Both the position numbers and the translations under genes were made by a program. Source: CAVUNY01 sp963768585 (GTDB lineage: Bacteria; Chloroflexota; Anaerolineae; Anaerolineales; Anaerolineaceae). Taken from it: DNA of 64,000 nt. Positions 1-9,041 of the stretch are shown here, piece by piece. The stretch covers positions 186,001 through 250,000 of the forward strand of contig CAVYIF010000015.1 in NCBI GenBank assembly GCA_963768585.1, in the 5' to 3' direction. Numbering within the stretch: position 1 is the first letter of the stretch; each line of letters opens with the position of its first letter. The notes below the pieces were generated by a model. The model searched no databases and was not told the DNA's origin. It saw only the letters and a program-made list of their open reading frames with translations.

Positions 1-1
1 G

Positions 2-1903
2 GCGGTGCTGCTGGTGCCGCCGGCCCTGGTGCCGGGTGTGCTGGAGGAGTGTGCTGCGCGCGGGATCCGCGCTGTGATCATCGCCACCGGTGGCTTCCGC
101 GAAACCGGCGCGGAGGGTGCCGCGCTCGAACAGGACTGCCTGGAAATCGCCCACCGGCACGGCATGCGCCTGATTGGGCCAAACTGCATCGGATTGATCG
201 ACACCCACCTGCCGCTGGATACCACCTTCCTGCAGCCCCCACCGCCGCCTGCGGGCGAGGTGGCCTTTATCTCCCATTCGGGCGCGATCTGCGCCGCGGT
301 CATCGATTGGATCCGCGGGCAGGGCTTCGGCTTATCGCACCTGGCCAGCCTGGGCAACCAGGCCGACGTCACCGAGACCGACCTGCTGGGGCCGGTGGCG
401 GACGACCCCTACACGCGGGTAATCACCCTCTACCTGGAAGGGATCAGCAACGGGCGGCGCTTCATGCAAGAAGCGCGCCGGGTCAGCCGGAACAAACCGC
501 TGCTGGCGCTCAAGGTGGGGCGCTTTGCCAGCGGCCAGCGCGCTGCCGCCTCGCATACCGGCGCGCTGGCCGGAGCCGAGGCCGCCTTCGACGCCGCTTT
601 CGTACGCGGTGGGGTGATCCGCGCCGCCACCATTCAAGAAATGTTCCAGTGGGCCCGCGCCCTGGCCTGGAATCCGCTGCCCCGCGGGCGCCGCATGGCG
701 GTGCTGACCAACGCCGGCGGTCCCGGGGTGGCCTGCGCCGACGCCCTCGAACTGCACGGTCTGTGCCTGGCGGACCTGAGCGAAACCACCCACGCCGCCC
801 TGCAAAGCGCCCTGCCGGCCGCGGCCAGCCTGCACAACCCGGTCGATATGCTGGCATCCGCCATGCCTGAGCACTATGCTGAATGCCTGCGCATCCTGCT
901 GGCCGACCCCGGCGTGGACGGGGTAATCGTGATCGCCCCGCCGCCGCCCGCCTCGAGCGCCGGGGCTGTGGCCAAGGCCCTGCTGCCCCTGATCCAGGTC
1001 TCCGAAAAGCCGGTGCTGCCGGTGTGGATGGGCGAGAAGCTCATCCAGGAGGCGGTCGAATTCTGCCGGGCGGTGCAGGTGTCCGAATTCCGCTTCCCCG
1101 AAGACGCCGCCTCGGCCCTGGGCGTGCTCGCCCGCCGGGCCGACCTGCTCTCTCGGCTGGAAGAAGAGCCGCTTGCGCCGAGCGGGGTCGATGGAGACGC
1201 CGCCCGGCGCCTGCTGGAAGGGTGTCAACCGGGCGCCTTTTTGCCCCAGGCCGTGGTCAACGGCCTGCTGCGCGCCTACGGCATCCCCACCGCCGAACCG
1301 CGCCTGGCGGCCAGTGCTGAGCAGGCCGTTTTGCTGGCCGGGCAAACCGGTTACCCGGTGGCGCTCAAGGTGGCTTCGGCCGATATCGCCCACAAGTCGG
1401 ACGTGGGCGGGGTGCTGCTCGACCTGGCAGACGCCGCCGCTGTGCAGGCCGGCTTCGCGCGCGTTACCGCCAATGCCCGCGCCGCCCGCCCGGAAGCGGT
1501 GATCGAAGGCGCCTTCGTACAGCGCATGCTGCCCCCCGGGCAGGAGGTCATCGCCGGGGTGGTGTGCGACCCGCAGTTCGGGCCGCTGGTCATGTTCGGC
1601 TCAGGCGGGGTGGAAGTGGAGGGGCTCAAAGATGTGGCTTTCGGCCTGGCCCCGCTGACCCCCGGCGAACTGGACCATATGCTGACCGATACCTGGGCCG
1701 GGCGCAAGCTGGCGGGGTTCCGCAGCCTGCCGCCGGCGGACCGCAGCGCAGTGCGCGACATACTGGTGCGCTTGGCGCAGTTGGCCTATGACTGCCCGCA
1801 GATCGCCGAGATCGAGATCAACCCGCTGCGCGTGCTGGCTGAGGGCCAGGGGGCCGTAGCCATCGACGTGCGCGCCCGAATCACCCGTTCGTGCCCGAAG
1901 TAG
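2..1903 (+). CDS. Acyl-CoA synthetase (NDP-forming), fused alpha/beta, 5' partial
   Basis: Acetyl/acyl-CoA synthetase of the ADP-forming type, which interconverts an acyl-CoA, NDP and phosphate with the free acid, NTP and CoA. The reading frame is open to the window edge, and most of the N-terminal CoA-binding domain lies upstream. Visible are the end of that domain (IGPNCIG), a succinyl-CoA-ligase-like flavodoxin domain with the phospho-histidine loop SHTGALAG, and a C-terminal ATP-grasp domain (GYPVALKVASADIAHKSDVGGV, ending EIEINPLRV). The order CoA-binding, ligase, ATP-grasp is the usual single-chain form. Substrate cannot be told from sequence. A short perfect hairpin follows the stop codon. 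Confidence 0.9.
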   Translation, partial: AVLLVPPALVPGVLEECAARGIRAVIIATGGFRETGAEGAALEQDCLEIAHRHGMRLIGPNCIGLIDTHLPLDTTFLQPPPPPAGEVAFISHSGAICAAVIDWIRGQGFGLSHLASLGNQADVTETDLLGPVADDPYTRVITLYLEGISNGRRFMQEARRVSRNKPLLALKVGRFASGQRAAASHTGALAGAEAAFDAAFVRGGVIRAATIQEMFQWARALAWNPLPRGRRMAVLTNAGGPGVACADALELHGLCLADLSETTHAALQSALPAAASLHNPVDMLASAMPEHYAECLRILLADPGVDGVIVIAPPPPASSAGAVAKALLPLIQVSEKPVLPVWMGEKLIQEAVEFCRAVQVSEFRFPEDAASALGVLARRADLLSRLEEEPLAPSGVDGDAARRLLEGCQPGAFLPQAVVNGLLRAYGIPTAEPRLAASAEQAVLLAGQTGYPVALKVASADIAHKSDVGGVLLDLADAAAVQAGFARVTANARAARPEAVIEGAFVQRMLPPGQEVIAGVVCDPQFGPLVMFGSGGVEVEGLKDVAFGLAPLTPGELDHMLTDTWAGRKLAGFRSLPPADRSAVRDILVRLAQLAYDCPQIAEIEINPLRVLAEGQGAVAIDVRARITRSCPK

Positions 1904-1918
1904 GAGGCAGCCGATCCC

Positions 1919-1942
1919 CCTGTCCTCTACCCAGAGGACAGG
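1919..1942 (+). terminator. Hairpin after acyl-CoA synthetase
   Basis: Perfect 10-bp inverted repeat (CCTGTCCTCT / AGAGGACAGG) with an ACCC loop, 15 bases after the stop codon. No T-run follows, so it may stabilise the 3' end rather than terminate. Confidence 0.45.
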
Positions 1943-2061
1943 TCATGGGTTCACGGAAAGTTAAGCGATAACAGGATGCCAGGATCGATAGGATGATCAG
2001 GATAAAACCATTTTCATTATCCAATCAATCCTGGATATCCTTACCTCCTGTAAAAAATTAA

Positions 2062-2090
2062 TTGCCTTAAGCCGCTGGTTATGCTATGAT
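2062..2090 (+). promoter_or_regulatory. Sigma70-type promoter for the PilZ gene
   Basis: TTGCCT (2062-2067), a 17-base spacer and TATGAT (2085-2090), 41 bases upstream of the chosen PilZ start. Matches the housekeeping consensus in spacing and in most positions. Confidence 0.5.
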
Positions 2091-2131
2091 GAATCTGGAA
2101 CATGTCGTCTGGTTTCATGGGAGGTGAAGAT

Positions 2132-2422
2132 ATGGATAATCCACAGCTGACCGAATTTTCTGAACAGCGCCGCGCCAACCGCCTGCCCTGGGAGCGCCCG
2201 GTGCGCATCACCCGGCCTATCCAGCTTACGGGGCGTTCGGTCAATGCCAGCGCGACCGGATTGCTGGTGCGGGTGGTGCGTGGTTTTGCCCTGAGCAAAG
2301 GCGACCTGATCGCGCTCGAAATCCCGCGCGCCGACGGCGCCATGACCGCCACCCGCTTGGGGCGCGTGGCCCGCATGGAATATACCGAGGACGAACTGCT
2401 GTTAGGGCTGGAACTGGTTTGA
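2132..2422 (+). CDS. PilZ domain protein
   Basis: Small stand-alone PilZ-like protein of 96 residues, a family that usually binds cyclic di-GMP. The N-terminal arginine region (RRANRLPWERPVR) and the later NASATG, matching the (D/N)xSxxG signature, are both present, followed by a beta-barrel-like tail ending LLGLELV. The start at 2132 is preferred over the in-frame ATG at 2102 because GGGAGGTG (2119-2126) lies five bases before it. A GGEEF diguanylate cyclase is also encoded in this window (39299-40924), so the ligand is probably made in this cell. The effector partner is unknown. Confidence 0.75.
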   Translation: MDNPQLTEFSEQRRANRLPWERPVRITRPIQLTGRSVNASATGLLVRVVRGFALSKGDLIALEIPRADGAMTATRLGRVARMEYTEDELLLGLELV

Positions 2423-2479
2423 AACAGAGGTAATTTAAACGCAAAGACGCAGAGCGAGGTTCCGCGCAGGGGAATAATC

Positions 2480-2935
2480 ATGCGTCAGAATGTATTCGCA
2501 ATTATCCTGATCTGCCTGCTTTTGAGTGGGTGTGGCGCGGCGGTGCCGCTGCCGACCCGGGTAACGCCGATTAACCGAAGCCAGGCCTTCGAAGCAGCAA
2601 AAGAAAGCTGCAGCCAGGGACACATCCAGCAGATCGACCCACCACAGCTTGTCGAGGCTCGCCTGACGGGGTACAAACAGGCCAGGGCTATTTTGAACTG
2701 CCCGGATGCCGATTGTGCAGCTTCCTCTCCCACTTCTGAACCAGACCAGGCTTTGGTTTGGCTGGTGACCCTGGAAGGGCGCTGGCAGCTGGTGGGCGGG
2801 CCGCTTCCAGTGATGACCCCTACCCTCATCGGTCAGCCACCTGTCCCAACCAGCGGACCGATTTCTTTTCACCACTGTCGCACGATGGTCGACGCCACGA
2901 CCGGCGTGGCCGATAGCAACCAACTATTTCAATAA
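2480..2935 (+). CDS. Hypothetical lipoprotein
   Basis: 151-residue protein with a type II signal peptide: MRQN, a hydrophobic stretch, and the lipobox LLSGC with the lipidated Cys at residue 18. The mature part carries several cysteines (CSQ, NCPDADCAAS, HHCRT) that could form disulfides. I recognise no family. An AGGGGA ribosome site precedes the ATG. It is convergent with the MFS gene downstream, with only 19 bases between their stops. Confidence 0.65.
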   Translation: MRQNVFAIILICLLLSGCGAAVPLPTRVTPINRSQAFEAAKESCSQGHIQQIDPPQLVEARLTGYKQARAILNCPDADCAASSPTSEPDQALVWLVTLEGRWQLVGGPLPVMTPTLIGQPPVPTSGPISFHHCRTMVDATTGVADSNQLFQ

Positions 2936-2954
2936 GAACTGGCGGAGTTAGCGC

Positions 2955-4406
2955 TTATTTCTTGATATAGCGCAGCGTCGCTACGGACAATAAAAACAAC
3001 ACCCCGTAAATACTGAAGATCACCACATAGCCCAATCCCGGGCTGAGCAGGTTGAAGAAGTCCGCCATCGGACCGCCGATGCTGGCCCCGACGATCCCCG
3101 CCCCGGCTCCGGCCAGGTTGGAGATCCCCAGGTACTTGCCGGCATCCTGCTGCGGCACCAGATCGGTGCCCAGGGCCCAGTTAGTGGCGTAGAAAATGCC
3201 CGTCCCCAGGCCGATAATCGCCCCGCTGACCAGGATCAGAGGAATGCTCGTCCCGGCCAACAGCAGGAGCAGCGTGCCCAACGCCGCGGTTAAACCGGCC
3301 GCGGTCAGCAGGCGCATGCGCCCGAAGCGGTCTGCCAGGTAGCCGCCCGCCAGCGCCGCCGGGATGAGGAAGAGGGCTACCGAAGCCAGCAGGTTGGTGG
3401 TCATCGAGGCCGGGTTGGGCGCTTTGACCACATCCCGCAGGTAGTACAATGTAAAGCCCTGGATCGAGCCGATCGCCGCCAGAAACAGCAGACGGTTGAC
3501 CACCCACCAGATGAAACCGCTGTGGTGGCGGGCATCCTTACCAATACCCATCCGCGCCCCAAAATACACGCCTAAAAAGATCGATCCGGCCATCGCTGCC
3601 AGCCCGGCCGCGCCCACCACCGCCACCTGCAGGCCGACCGAAGCCCCCTGCCCGGTCAGGAAATTGCCGCTGCTGCGCACCAGCCAGACCGAAATCTGGG
3701 TGATGGCCACAAAAATTACCGTCAGGGCCAGCAGGCGCCACACATCCATCCGAGTTAAAGGAGATGGTTTTTCTTTGAGCGGTTCCTCACGCACGAAAAA
3801 CAGCGTGGTCAGCATGGTCAGCAGAAAACCGCCCATAATAATCGCCACCACCGCCCAGGTTAAGCCTTTATCGACCAGCGGGCCGACAAAGAGCACCAGG
3901 AAAACCGGCAGCAGATCCAGCACCGATTTCACCCCCGAAGCCCGCCCGCGCTGCTTCTCGGGCACCAGATCGGGGATCAAGCCCTGCAGCGCGGCCTGGC
4001 CCATGTTGGAGGAGATCGAGAGCAGGACCGAGCCGCCCATCAGCACCGCAAAGGCCAGCGGCCAGCCAAAAACCTGGCCGTCTACTCCTTTAAGGGTCAC
4101 GGAATACCCGATGATCGCCAGAAAAAGCACATTAAACAGCGCGCCGATGAAGATGAACGGGCGCCGCCGGCCCCAACGCAGCGTGCTGCGGTCGCTGAGC
4201 ATACCAAACAGGGGTTGGGTAAACATGGCCACCGCCAGGCCCACCCAGCGCAGCGTGCCCAGGTAGGTGGTTTTCTCCTCGGGTGGCATGAAAAGCACGA
4301 TCAGGTAAGGCAGCAGCAAAGGGGTCAGAATGCCGGAAGCGGTGCTTAATCCCAGGGTGTAGCTGTTGATCGCCAGAAAATCATACCAGTGCAGCGTTCG
4401 TTTCAA
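2955..4406 (-). CDS. MFS transporter
   Basis: Major facilitator superfamily transporter of 483 residues with about twelve hydrophobic segments. The loop 2-3 signature is clear (GMLSDRSTLRWGRRRPFIF, about residues 68-86), followed by a second cytoplasmic loop rich in Glu and Lys (FFVREEPLKEKPS). Overall character resembles the sugar-cation symporter-like branch (SLC45/GPH-like), but the substrate is not readable. The start codon is TTG (4404-4406), preceded by GGAG. It lies 18 bases downstream of the DegV gene on the same strand, so the two are probably one transcript. Confidence 0.85.
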   Translation of the reverse strand: MKRTLHWYDFLAINSYTLGLSTASGILTPLLLPYLIVLFMPPEEKTTYLGTLRWVGLAVAMFTQPLFGMLSDRSTLRWGRRRPFIFIGALFNVLFLAIIGYSVTLKGVDGQVFGWPLAFAVLMGGSVLLSISSNMGQAALQGLIPDLVPEKQRGRASGVKSVLDLLPVFLVLFVGPLVDKGLTWAVVAIIMGGFLLTMLTTLFFVREEPLKEKPSPLTRMDVWRLLALTVIFVAITQISVWLVRSSGNFLTGQGASVGLQVAVVGAAGLAAMAGSIFLGVYFGARMGIGKDARHHSGFIWWVVNRLLFLAAIGSIQGFTLYYLRDVVKAPNPASMTTNLLASVALFLIPAALAGGYLADRFGRMRLLTAAGLTAALGTLLLLLAGTSIPLILVSGAIIGLGTGIFYATNWALGTDLVPQQDAGKYLGISNLAGAGAGIVGASIGGPMADFFNLLSPGLGYVVIFSIYGVLFLLSVATLRYIKK

Positions 4407-4424
4407 TGATTTGCTCCGTATAGT

Positions 4425-5270
4425 TTATTCGTTGTATCCTGCCAGGGCCAGGGCCCGCGGGCCGGTGTTAATTCCCAGTACAGGGCCGGTAATGTTGGTT
4501 AAAATTTCCTCCGGGTGCGTTTCCTGCTGGATGCGTTCGATGAGACGAGCCGCTTCTTCAGGCGCATCGCCATGGCTCAACGCCACCCGGAAAGGCCGCC
4601 GGGGGTCGATGGTTTGAAAAAACCGCCGGTAAAACTCGTCCACAGCCTTGCGCCGGGTGCGGGTAGCCGCCAGGTCGACCACTTCTCCACTGCGCGCATC
4701 CACATCCAACACCGGCTTGACCTGCAGCAGCGTGCCGATCAGGTGTTTTGCGCGGCCGATGCGCCCGCCTTTTTGCAGAAAATCGAGCGTATCCAGGCAG
4801 ACATGCAGGTGCAACCCGCGGCGGATGGCATCCACGCGAGCCACGATCTCAGCTGCACCGGCTCCGGAATCCCGCAGACGGGCTGCGGCCAACACCAGCA
4901 GCCCCAATCCCAGGGTTGTGGTGCGCGTATCGACCACATGCACCGGAAAATCCACCTGGCGGCTGGCTGCCACGGCATTCTGATAAGCGCCGCTGAAGCT
5001 GGCGTTGATGATCGGGACCACAATTTCATCCGCCCCGCTCGCCTTGAGGCGCCGGAATGCACCAAGAAACGCCAACTCCGGCACGGCCGAGGTGGTCGGC
5101 AGAATGGGGTCGCGCTCCAACCGCCTGTAAAAATCGTCCGGCTGTAGATCAACCCGGTCGCGAAACTGCTCGCTGCCCCAGATGATGAAGTGCGGGAGCA
5201 CGGTGATATGGTACTGCTCCAGCAGGGGCTGGGGCAGATCGCAGGTGCTGTCGGTCAGAATTTCGATCAT
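4425..5270 (-). CDS. DegV family fatty-acid-binding protein
   Basis: 281-residue DegV protein. This family binds fatty acids and, in Firmicutes, serves as the FakB acyl carrier for fatty acid kinase FakA. Diagnostic blocks are the N-terminal ILTDSTCDLP, the TSAVP loop near residue 81, SFSGAYQNAV near 112, VVDTRTTTLGLG near 133, and LQKGGRIGRAK near 185. Length matches the family (about 280). No FakA-like kinase is adjacent. It precedes the MFS gene, which suggests but does not prove a lipid-related cargo for that transporter. Confidence 0.9.
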   Translation of the reverse strand: MIEILTDSTCDLPQPLLEQYHITVLPHFIIWGSEQFRDRVDLQPDDFYRRLERDPILPTTSAVPELAFLGAFRRLKASGADEIVVPIINASFSGAYQNAVAASRQVDFPVHVVDTRTTTLGLGLLVLAAARLRDSGAGAAEIVARVDAIRRGLHLHVCLDTLDFLQKGGRIGRAKHLIGTLLQVKPVLDVDARSGEVVDLAATRTRRKAVDEFYRRFFQTIDPRRPFRVALSHGDAPEEAARLIERIQQETHPEEILTNITGPVLGINTGPRALALAGYNE

Positions 5271-5330
5271 GTTTTACTCACCAGTAAATTCTACCTGAAG
5301 AACTAACAAACATAAGAAACCTGGGTGGGA

Positions 5331-5336
5331 TATAAT
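5331..5336 (+). promoter_or_regulatory. -10 element, possible leaderless start of M48 gene
   Basis: A perfect TATAAT ends seven bases before the ATG at 5344, so transcription would begin at or next to the start codon. No good -35 box and no convincing ribosome-binding site are seen. Confidence 0.45.
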
Positions 5337-5343
5337 CGGGGCT

Positions 5344-6495
5344 ATGGAAAAACCCACCACTCCCCATGTACATCTCGATCCGGAACGCCAGAAGCAGGCA
5401 AAAATCTATGCACGCCTCAAACGGCGTCTGCTGCCGCTTGACCTGGCGATCAGCGGGGTCTTTGCCCTGGCATGGTTGGTGTTTGGCTGGTCGAGCGCGC
5501 TCAAAAGTGCTTTAGCGAACATCAGCGCCAATCCCTGGCTGCTGGTGCTGCTGTATGCCGGCGTGTTCGGCGGAATTTACTTCCTGGTCAACCTGCCGCT
5601 TTCCTATTATTCCGATTTTATCCTGCCCCATCGCTTTGGCCAATCCAACCAGAACCTGCGCGGCTGGATCATCGACCTGGTTAAGGGCATCCTGGTAGGC
5701 GGGCTGGTTGGCGGAGTCGTGCTCGAAATTATCTACCTCATCCTGCGCGCCTTCCCGGAGACGTGGTGGCTGTGGGCGGCGGGTTTCTTGCTGGTCTTTA
5801 ATGTGCTGCTGGCCAACCTGGCCCCGGTGCTGCTGTTGCCGCTTTTCAATAAATTCGTCCCCCTGGGCGAAGAACACCGCGAACTGGCCGAACGCCTGAT
5901 GCGTCTGAGCGAACGCGCCGGGACGCGCGTCCAGGGCGTTTACAAGTTCGACATGAGCCAGCGCACCAAGGCCGCCAACGCCGCCCTGACCGGGATGGGC
6001 CGCACGCGGCGCATCATCCTCGGCGACACGCTGTTAGACGCCTTCACCTCCGATGAAATCGAAACCGTGCTGGCCCACGAGCTGGGCCACCACGTCAATC
6101 GCGATATTCCTCTCTCAATCGCCTTCGAGACGGTTTCGACCCTGGTCGGGCTGTGGCTGGCTTCGCTGGCTTTGAATTGGGGGGTGGCGTTTTTCGGCTT
6201 CGCGGGCCTGGCGGATATCGCCGCCCTGCCGCTGTTGATGTTGGCGATGGGCCTCTTTGGGCTGGTCACCATGCCGCTAAGCAATGGCTTCTCGCGCTGG
6301 CGCGAGCGCCTGGCCGACCGCTACGCCCTGCAGGCCACGCGCAATGGGCCGGCCTTTGCCTCGGCCATGACCCGCCTGGCCAACCAGAACCTGGCCGAAG
6401 TCGACCCCGAGCCCTGGGTGGAATGGCTGCTGTATTCGCACCCGGCGCTCAGCAAACGGATCGAGATGGCACAAACATTCATGGACCATCCCTAG
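5344..6495 (+). CDS. M48 family metallopeptidase (Ste24/CaaX protease-like)
   Basis: Integral-membrane zinc protease of 383 residues related to Ste24/CAAX prenyl protease 1. The zinc motif HELGH is at residues 245-249, and the third ligand is likely the Glu in ERLADRYA near residue 326. At least five hydrophobic segments flank the N-terminal half (about 34-60, 65-88, 112-135, 143-168) and follow the zinc motif, the topology of the family. Bacteria lack prenylated CaaX proteins, so the role is probably membrane protein quality control. It is divergent from the DegV gene and convergent with the patatin gene. Confidence 0.88.
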   Translation: MEKPTTPHVHLDPERQKQAKIYARLKRRLLPLDLAISGVFALAWLVFGWSSALKSALANISANPWLLVLLYAGVFGGIYFLVNLPLSYYSDFILPHRFGQSNQNLRGWIIDLVKGILVGGLVGGVVLEIIYLILRAFPETWWLWAAGFLLVFNVLLANLAPVLLLPLFNKFVPLGEEHRELAERLMRLSERAGTRVQGVYKFDMSQRTKAANAALTGMGRTRRIILGDTLLDAFTSDEIETVLAHELGHHVNRDIPLSIAFETVSTLVGLWLASLALNWGVAFFGFAGLADIAALPLLMLAMGLFGLVTMPLSNGFSRWRERLADRYALQATRNGPAFASAMTRLANQNLAEVDPEPWVEWLLYSHPALSKRIEMAQTFMDHP

Positions 6496-6564
6496 ATTTT
6501 TCCCGGCATTGGTGACCCTGGCCCCTCATGGATTAAAACTCCCCGGTCGTTTGTAGATGAAGCA

Positions 6565-8589
6565 TCACCCTTTCAAACTGGCCCCGTGCGCGCAGTGCCT
6601 GGCATGAAACACACAGCTCGTGTACTGGCAGCGCCACGACCCGTGCAGCTTTTCCAGTTCGCCGGGGTCCTGCGGCCAGGGGTCGCCGCCCATCCGCTTG
6701 CGAACCAGGGCCAGGGTCTCGGTGTCGAAATCATCCCACACATTTTTCGGCTGTTCCAACTGGCTGCGCAAAGCCCACAGGGTGTTGTAGCAGCCCATGG
6801 CGGTCATCTCAACCGCATTTTGCTGTGAAAAGCCCATGCGTTCGGTAAACTGCAGCGTGTCCAGGGGCATTTTTTCCGGGTAGACCTTAATTTCACTGAC
6901 GTGCAAAGGCATTTTTTTGCCGAGCATTTCCTGCGCCCAATCCTCCAGGCGCTGCAGGATGCCGTCGCTGCTGCGGCCCAAAAATCCGCGCAGCTTAAGC
7001 TCCCGGGCATTTTCGAGCAGCGCACCTTCCAATATCTCGCGCTGAGCCGGATCGAGCTGGTCCAGCAGGGAGTGCGTGCTTTGCAGCAGCGCCAGCAGCG
7101 ATTGCCCAAGGGCCGAGCCACGATCTCCGAAGGTGTTAATCGTGTTCACCACCACCGCGTCGCTGGACTGCTTGGCCACGCCCTGGATGGCACGGGTACG
7201 GTTGACCACCTGGTAAAGGGCCGGGTCGCGCGCGTCAACCTCTTCCACCTTGGGCTCGACACCCAGGAAGATGATAAACAATTCCAGGTCGACATTCTGC
7301 TTGGAGATGCCCTGCGCATCCACCCATTCACGCGTGGCGTCAATCGCGCTGTTGGAGGGGGTGTTGTCAATCGTCCCACCGTCCACATAGGTATCACTCA
7401 GGCGCGGGAAAAAACTGCGGATCTGGGCCGAACTGCGCCAGCTTTCGACCAGCTTTTTCCAACTTTCTTGCGCACGGTCGTCGGTTCCATGGCGCGCTTC
7501 ATAAGCCGCATGCAGCTGCTCGCGCGCCAGGTCGTTGTCCAGCCAGTTCTCCAGTAAGCCGCGCAGCAGCTGGTTTTCGCTTTGATCTTCAGGAAAGAGT
7601 GCCTGGAAGGGGAAAGGCGCGAATACTCCCGGAAAGCGACCCGAGGCGAGTGCCGCCTGAAGGGCAAACGGGTTGCCCGGAAGCTGCAGGCGGAAACTGC
7701 CCAACGGGATCATATCCGGGTCGGTGGCGTTCAGGCGCCAGGCCTGGGTTTCCATAAACGCCAAAAAGTCCTCCGCCGACAGGTAAGAAGAAATTTCCAG
7801 GCGCCCGGTGCGGTAGTTGGCACGCGTCAGGCGCACCTCAAACCCGGCCTCACGGTAATCGCGAAAAGTGCGGGCCGGATCGATCAGCCCCGTACTGCCT
7901 GCCGTGACGACATCCGCGGTCAATGGGCCTTCCAACTGCTCGGCGCGTAAGGGTGTGACCGGGTCAGTGAACATTTTCAAGACGCCCTGGTCGCCACCTA
8001 CCGGGATCAGCGAACGCTCCAGGTTGAAGCGGCGCAAATAGGTGCGCATGGCCTCCTCAAAAAACGAGGTCTGATGGGATCTGAAGATGCGCAGCAGTTG
8101 CCCCATGCCGCCCACCCGCTCGACCAGTTCCTTCACCAGGCGGACTGCCGCGGGCCAAACCGCCAGCGGCGGCACTGCCCTATGGTCGGGATCGGTCCAC
8201 CACCAACCAATTTTGACCATGTCCGCCAGATCCAGGTTGAAATTTTGCAGGTCGTCTTTGAGCTGTCCGAGCGGGCCCTGTTCACTGTCATCCACGATTT
8301 TTTTCTGCGGCAGCAGCATCCAGGTGTGCAGGTAACATTTGACGTATTCATCCATCGCTTCAATGGCCTGCTCGCGGGTGAGATGCTTTTCAGCGGCCAG
8401 TTTTTTGCTGCGCAGCTGGTATTCGGCATAAAAAATAGAGTTCATTGCCCCAATCGACGAACCCGTGATTACGTCGAATTTCATCCCTGTGATGTGGAAG
8501 GCATGAATCACGCCCGCTTCGTACAGGCCCTTGGCCCCGCCCCCGGTCAGGACAAAGCCGCGCCGTTTGACTCGATCTGTATTTGCCAT
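6565..8589 (-). CDS. Patatin-like phospholipase
   Basis: Large patatin-family lipid acyl hydrolase of 674 residues. The oxyanion loop GGGAKG lies near residue 15, the nucleophile elbow GSSIG near 39, and the catalytic Asp in YVDGGTIDNTP near residue 390, giving the Ser-Asp dyad. An insertion of about 300 residues separates elbow and Asp, much longer than in plant patatins. The C terminus carries three clustered Cys and two His (CQYTSCVFHARHCAHG) that could bind a metal. The start at 8589 is chosen because GAGGT precedes it; an in-frame ATG at 8652 lacks a ribosome site. No signal peptide is seen, so it is probably cytoplasmic. Confidence 0.87.
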   Translation of the reverse strand: MANTDRVKRRGFVLTGGGAKGLYEAGVIHAFHITGMKFDVITGSSIGAMNSIFYAEYQLRSKKLAAEKHLTREQAIEAMDEYVKCYLHTWMLLPQKKIVDDSEQGPLGQLKDDLQNFNLDLADMVKIGWWWTDPDHRAVPPLAVWPAAVRLVKELVERVGGMGQLLRIFRSHQTSFFEEAMRTYLRRFNLERSLIPVGGDQGVLKMFTDPVTPLRAEQLEGPLTADVVTAGSTGLIDPARTFRDYREAGFEVRLTRANYRTGRLEISSYLSAEDFLAFMETQAWRLNATDPDMIPLGSFRLQLPGNPFALQAALASGRFPGVFAPFPFQALFPEDQSENQLLRGLLENWLDNDLAREQLHAAYEARHGTDDRAQESWKKLVESWRSSAQIRSFFPRLSDTYVDGGTIDNTPSNSAIDATREWVDAQGISKQNVDLELFIIFLGVEPKVEEVDARDPALYQVVNRTRAIQGVAKQSSDAVVVNTINTFGDRGSALGQSLLALLQSTHSLLDQLDPAQREILEGALLENARELKLRGFLGRSSDGILQRLEDWAQEMLGKKMPLHVSEIKVYPEKMPLDTLQFTERMGFSQQNAVEMTAMGCYNTLWALRSQLEQPKNVWDDFDTETLALVRKRMGGDPWPQDPGELEKLHGSWRCQYTSCVFHARHCAHGASLKG

Positions 8590-8786
8590 GCTCTTACCTC
8601 CAATCAAGCTTAATCCAACCCTTTTTGAACCATGCACCCCGCAACCGGGCAAAACACGCGCTCATTCTTGACTACATGTATAAAGATTATACAAAAATCA
8701 AGAGTGCAAAGCAATTCCAGGTTCCGTAGTTCCGTAGGTTGGTTTGAGGGGCAAGAAAACCAACGAAAAGCCCGAGCCTGACCTGC

Positions 8787-8848
8787 CCCGAAACCCAACA
8801 ACGGCTTTTGACCCATTGGATGCGTCGTCGATTGCGTTGGGTTTCGGG
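8787..8848. repeat. Interrupted inverted repeat in the 452-base gap before the UroD-Trx gene
   Basis: CCCGAAACCCAAC (8787-8799) and its exact complement (8836-8848) flank 36 bases. The rest of the 8590-8965 gap shows no coding signal. The repeat may be a degenerate mobile hairpin or a terminator relic. Confidence 0.5.
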
Positions 8849-8965
8849 CGGAAGAGGTTATCGAATCATGATGGAGATTTGCCGCCCTCAACCCGCGCTT
8901 CGCGCACCCGCAGGGGTGCCAACCTACACAAAATCGATATCCAAAAAACTTAACCTCCAAACGAA

Positions 8966-8994
8966 TTGACAACGTTGTCAAGATTTGTTATAGT
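8966..8994 (+). promoter_or_regulatory. Promoter with palindromic operator for the UroD-Trx/CobW operon
   Basis: TTGACA (8966-8971), a 17-base spacer and TATAGT (8989-8994) form a near-consensus promoter. A perfect 16-base palindrome, TTGACAACGTTGTCAA (8966-8981), covers the -35 box, with the central CG typical of LacI-family operators. A repressor bound there would block RNA polymerase. No regulator gene is adjacent. Confidence 0.75.
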
Positions 8995-9041
8995 ATTCCA
9001 GGCAACTGCCTCAAGTCCATTTTCATCACCGGAGACCATCC

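Noticed and set aside
332..1393. Long open frame opposite the acyl-CoA synthetase
   Set aside because: High-GC shadow of a well-supported gene; its product is low-complexity and matches no family.
8590..9041. Cobalamin riboswitch upstream of the corrinoid-type gene
   Set aside because: No B12-box-like conserved stretch is seen; the promoter leaves only about 40 bases of leader.
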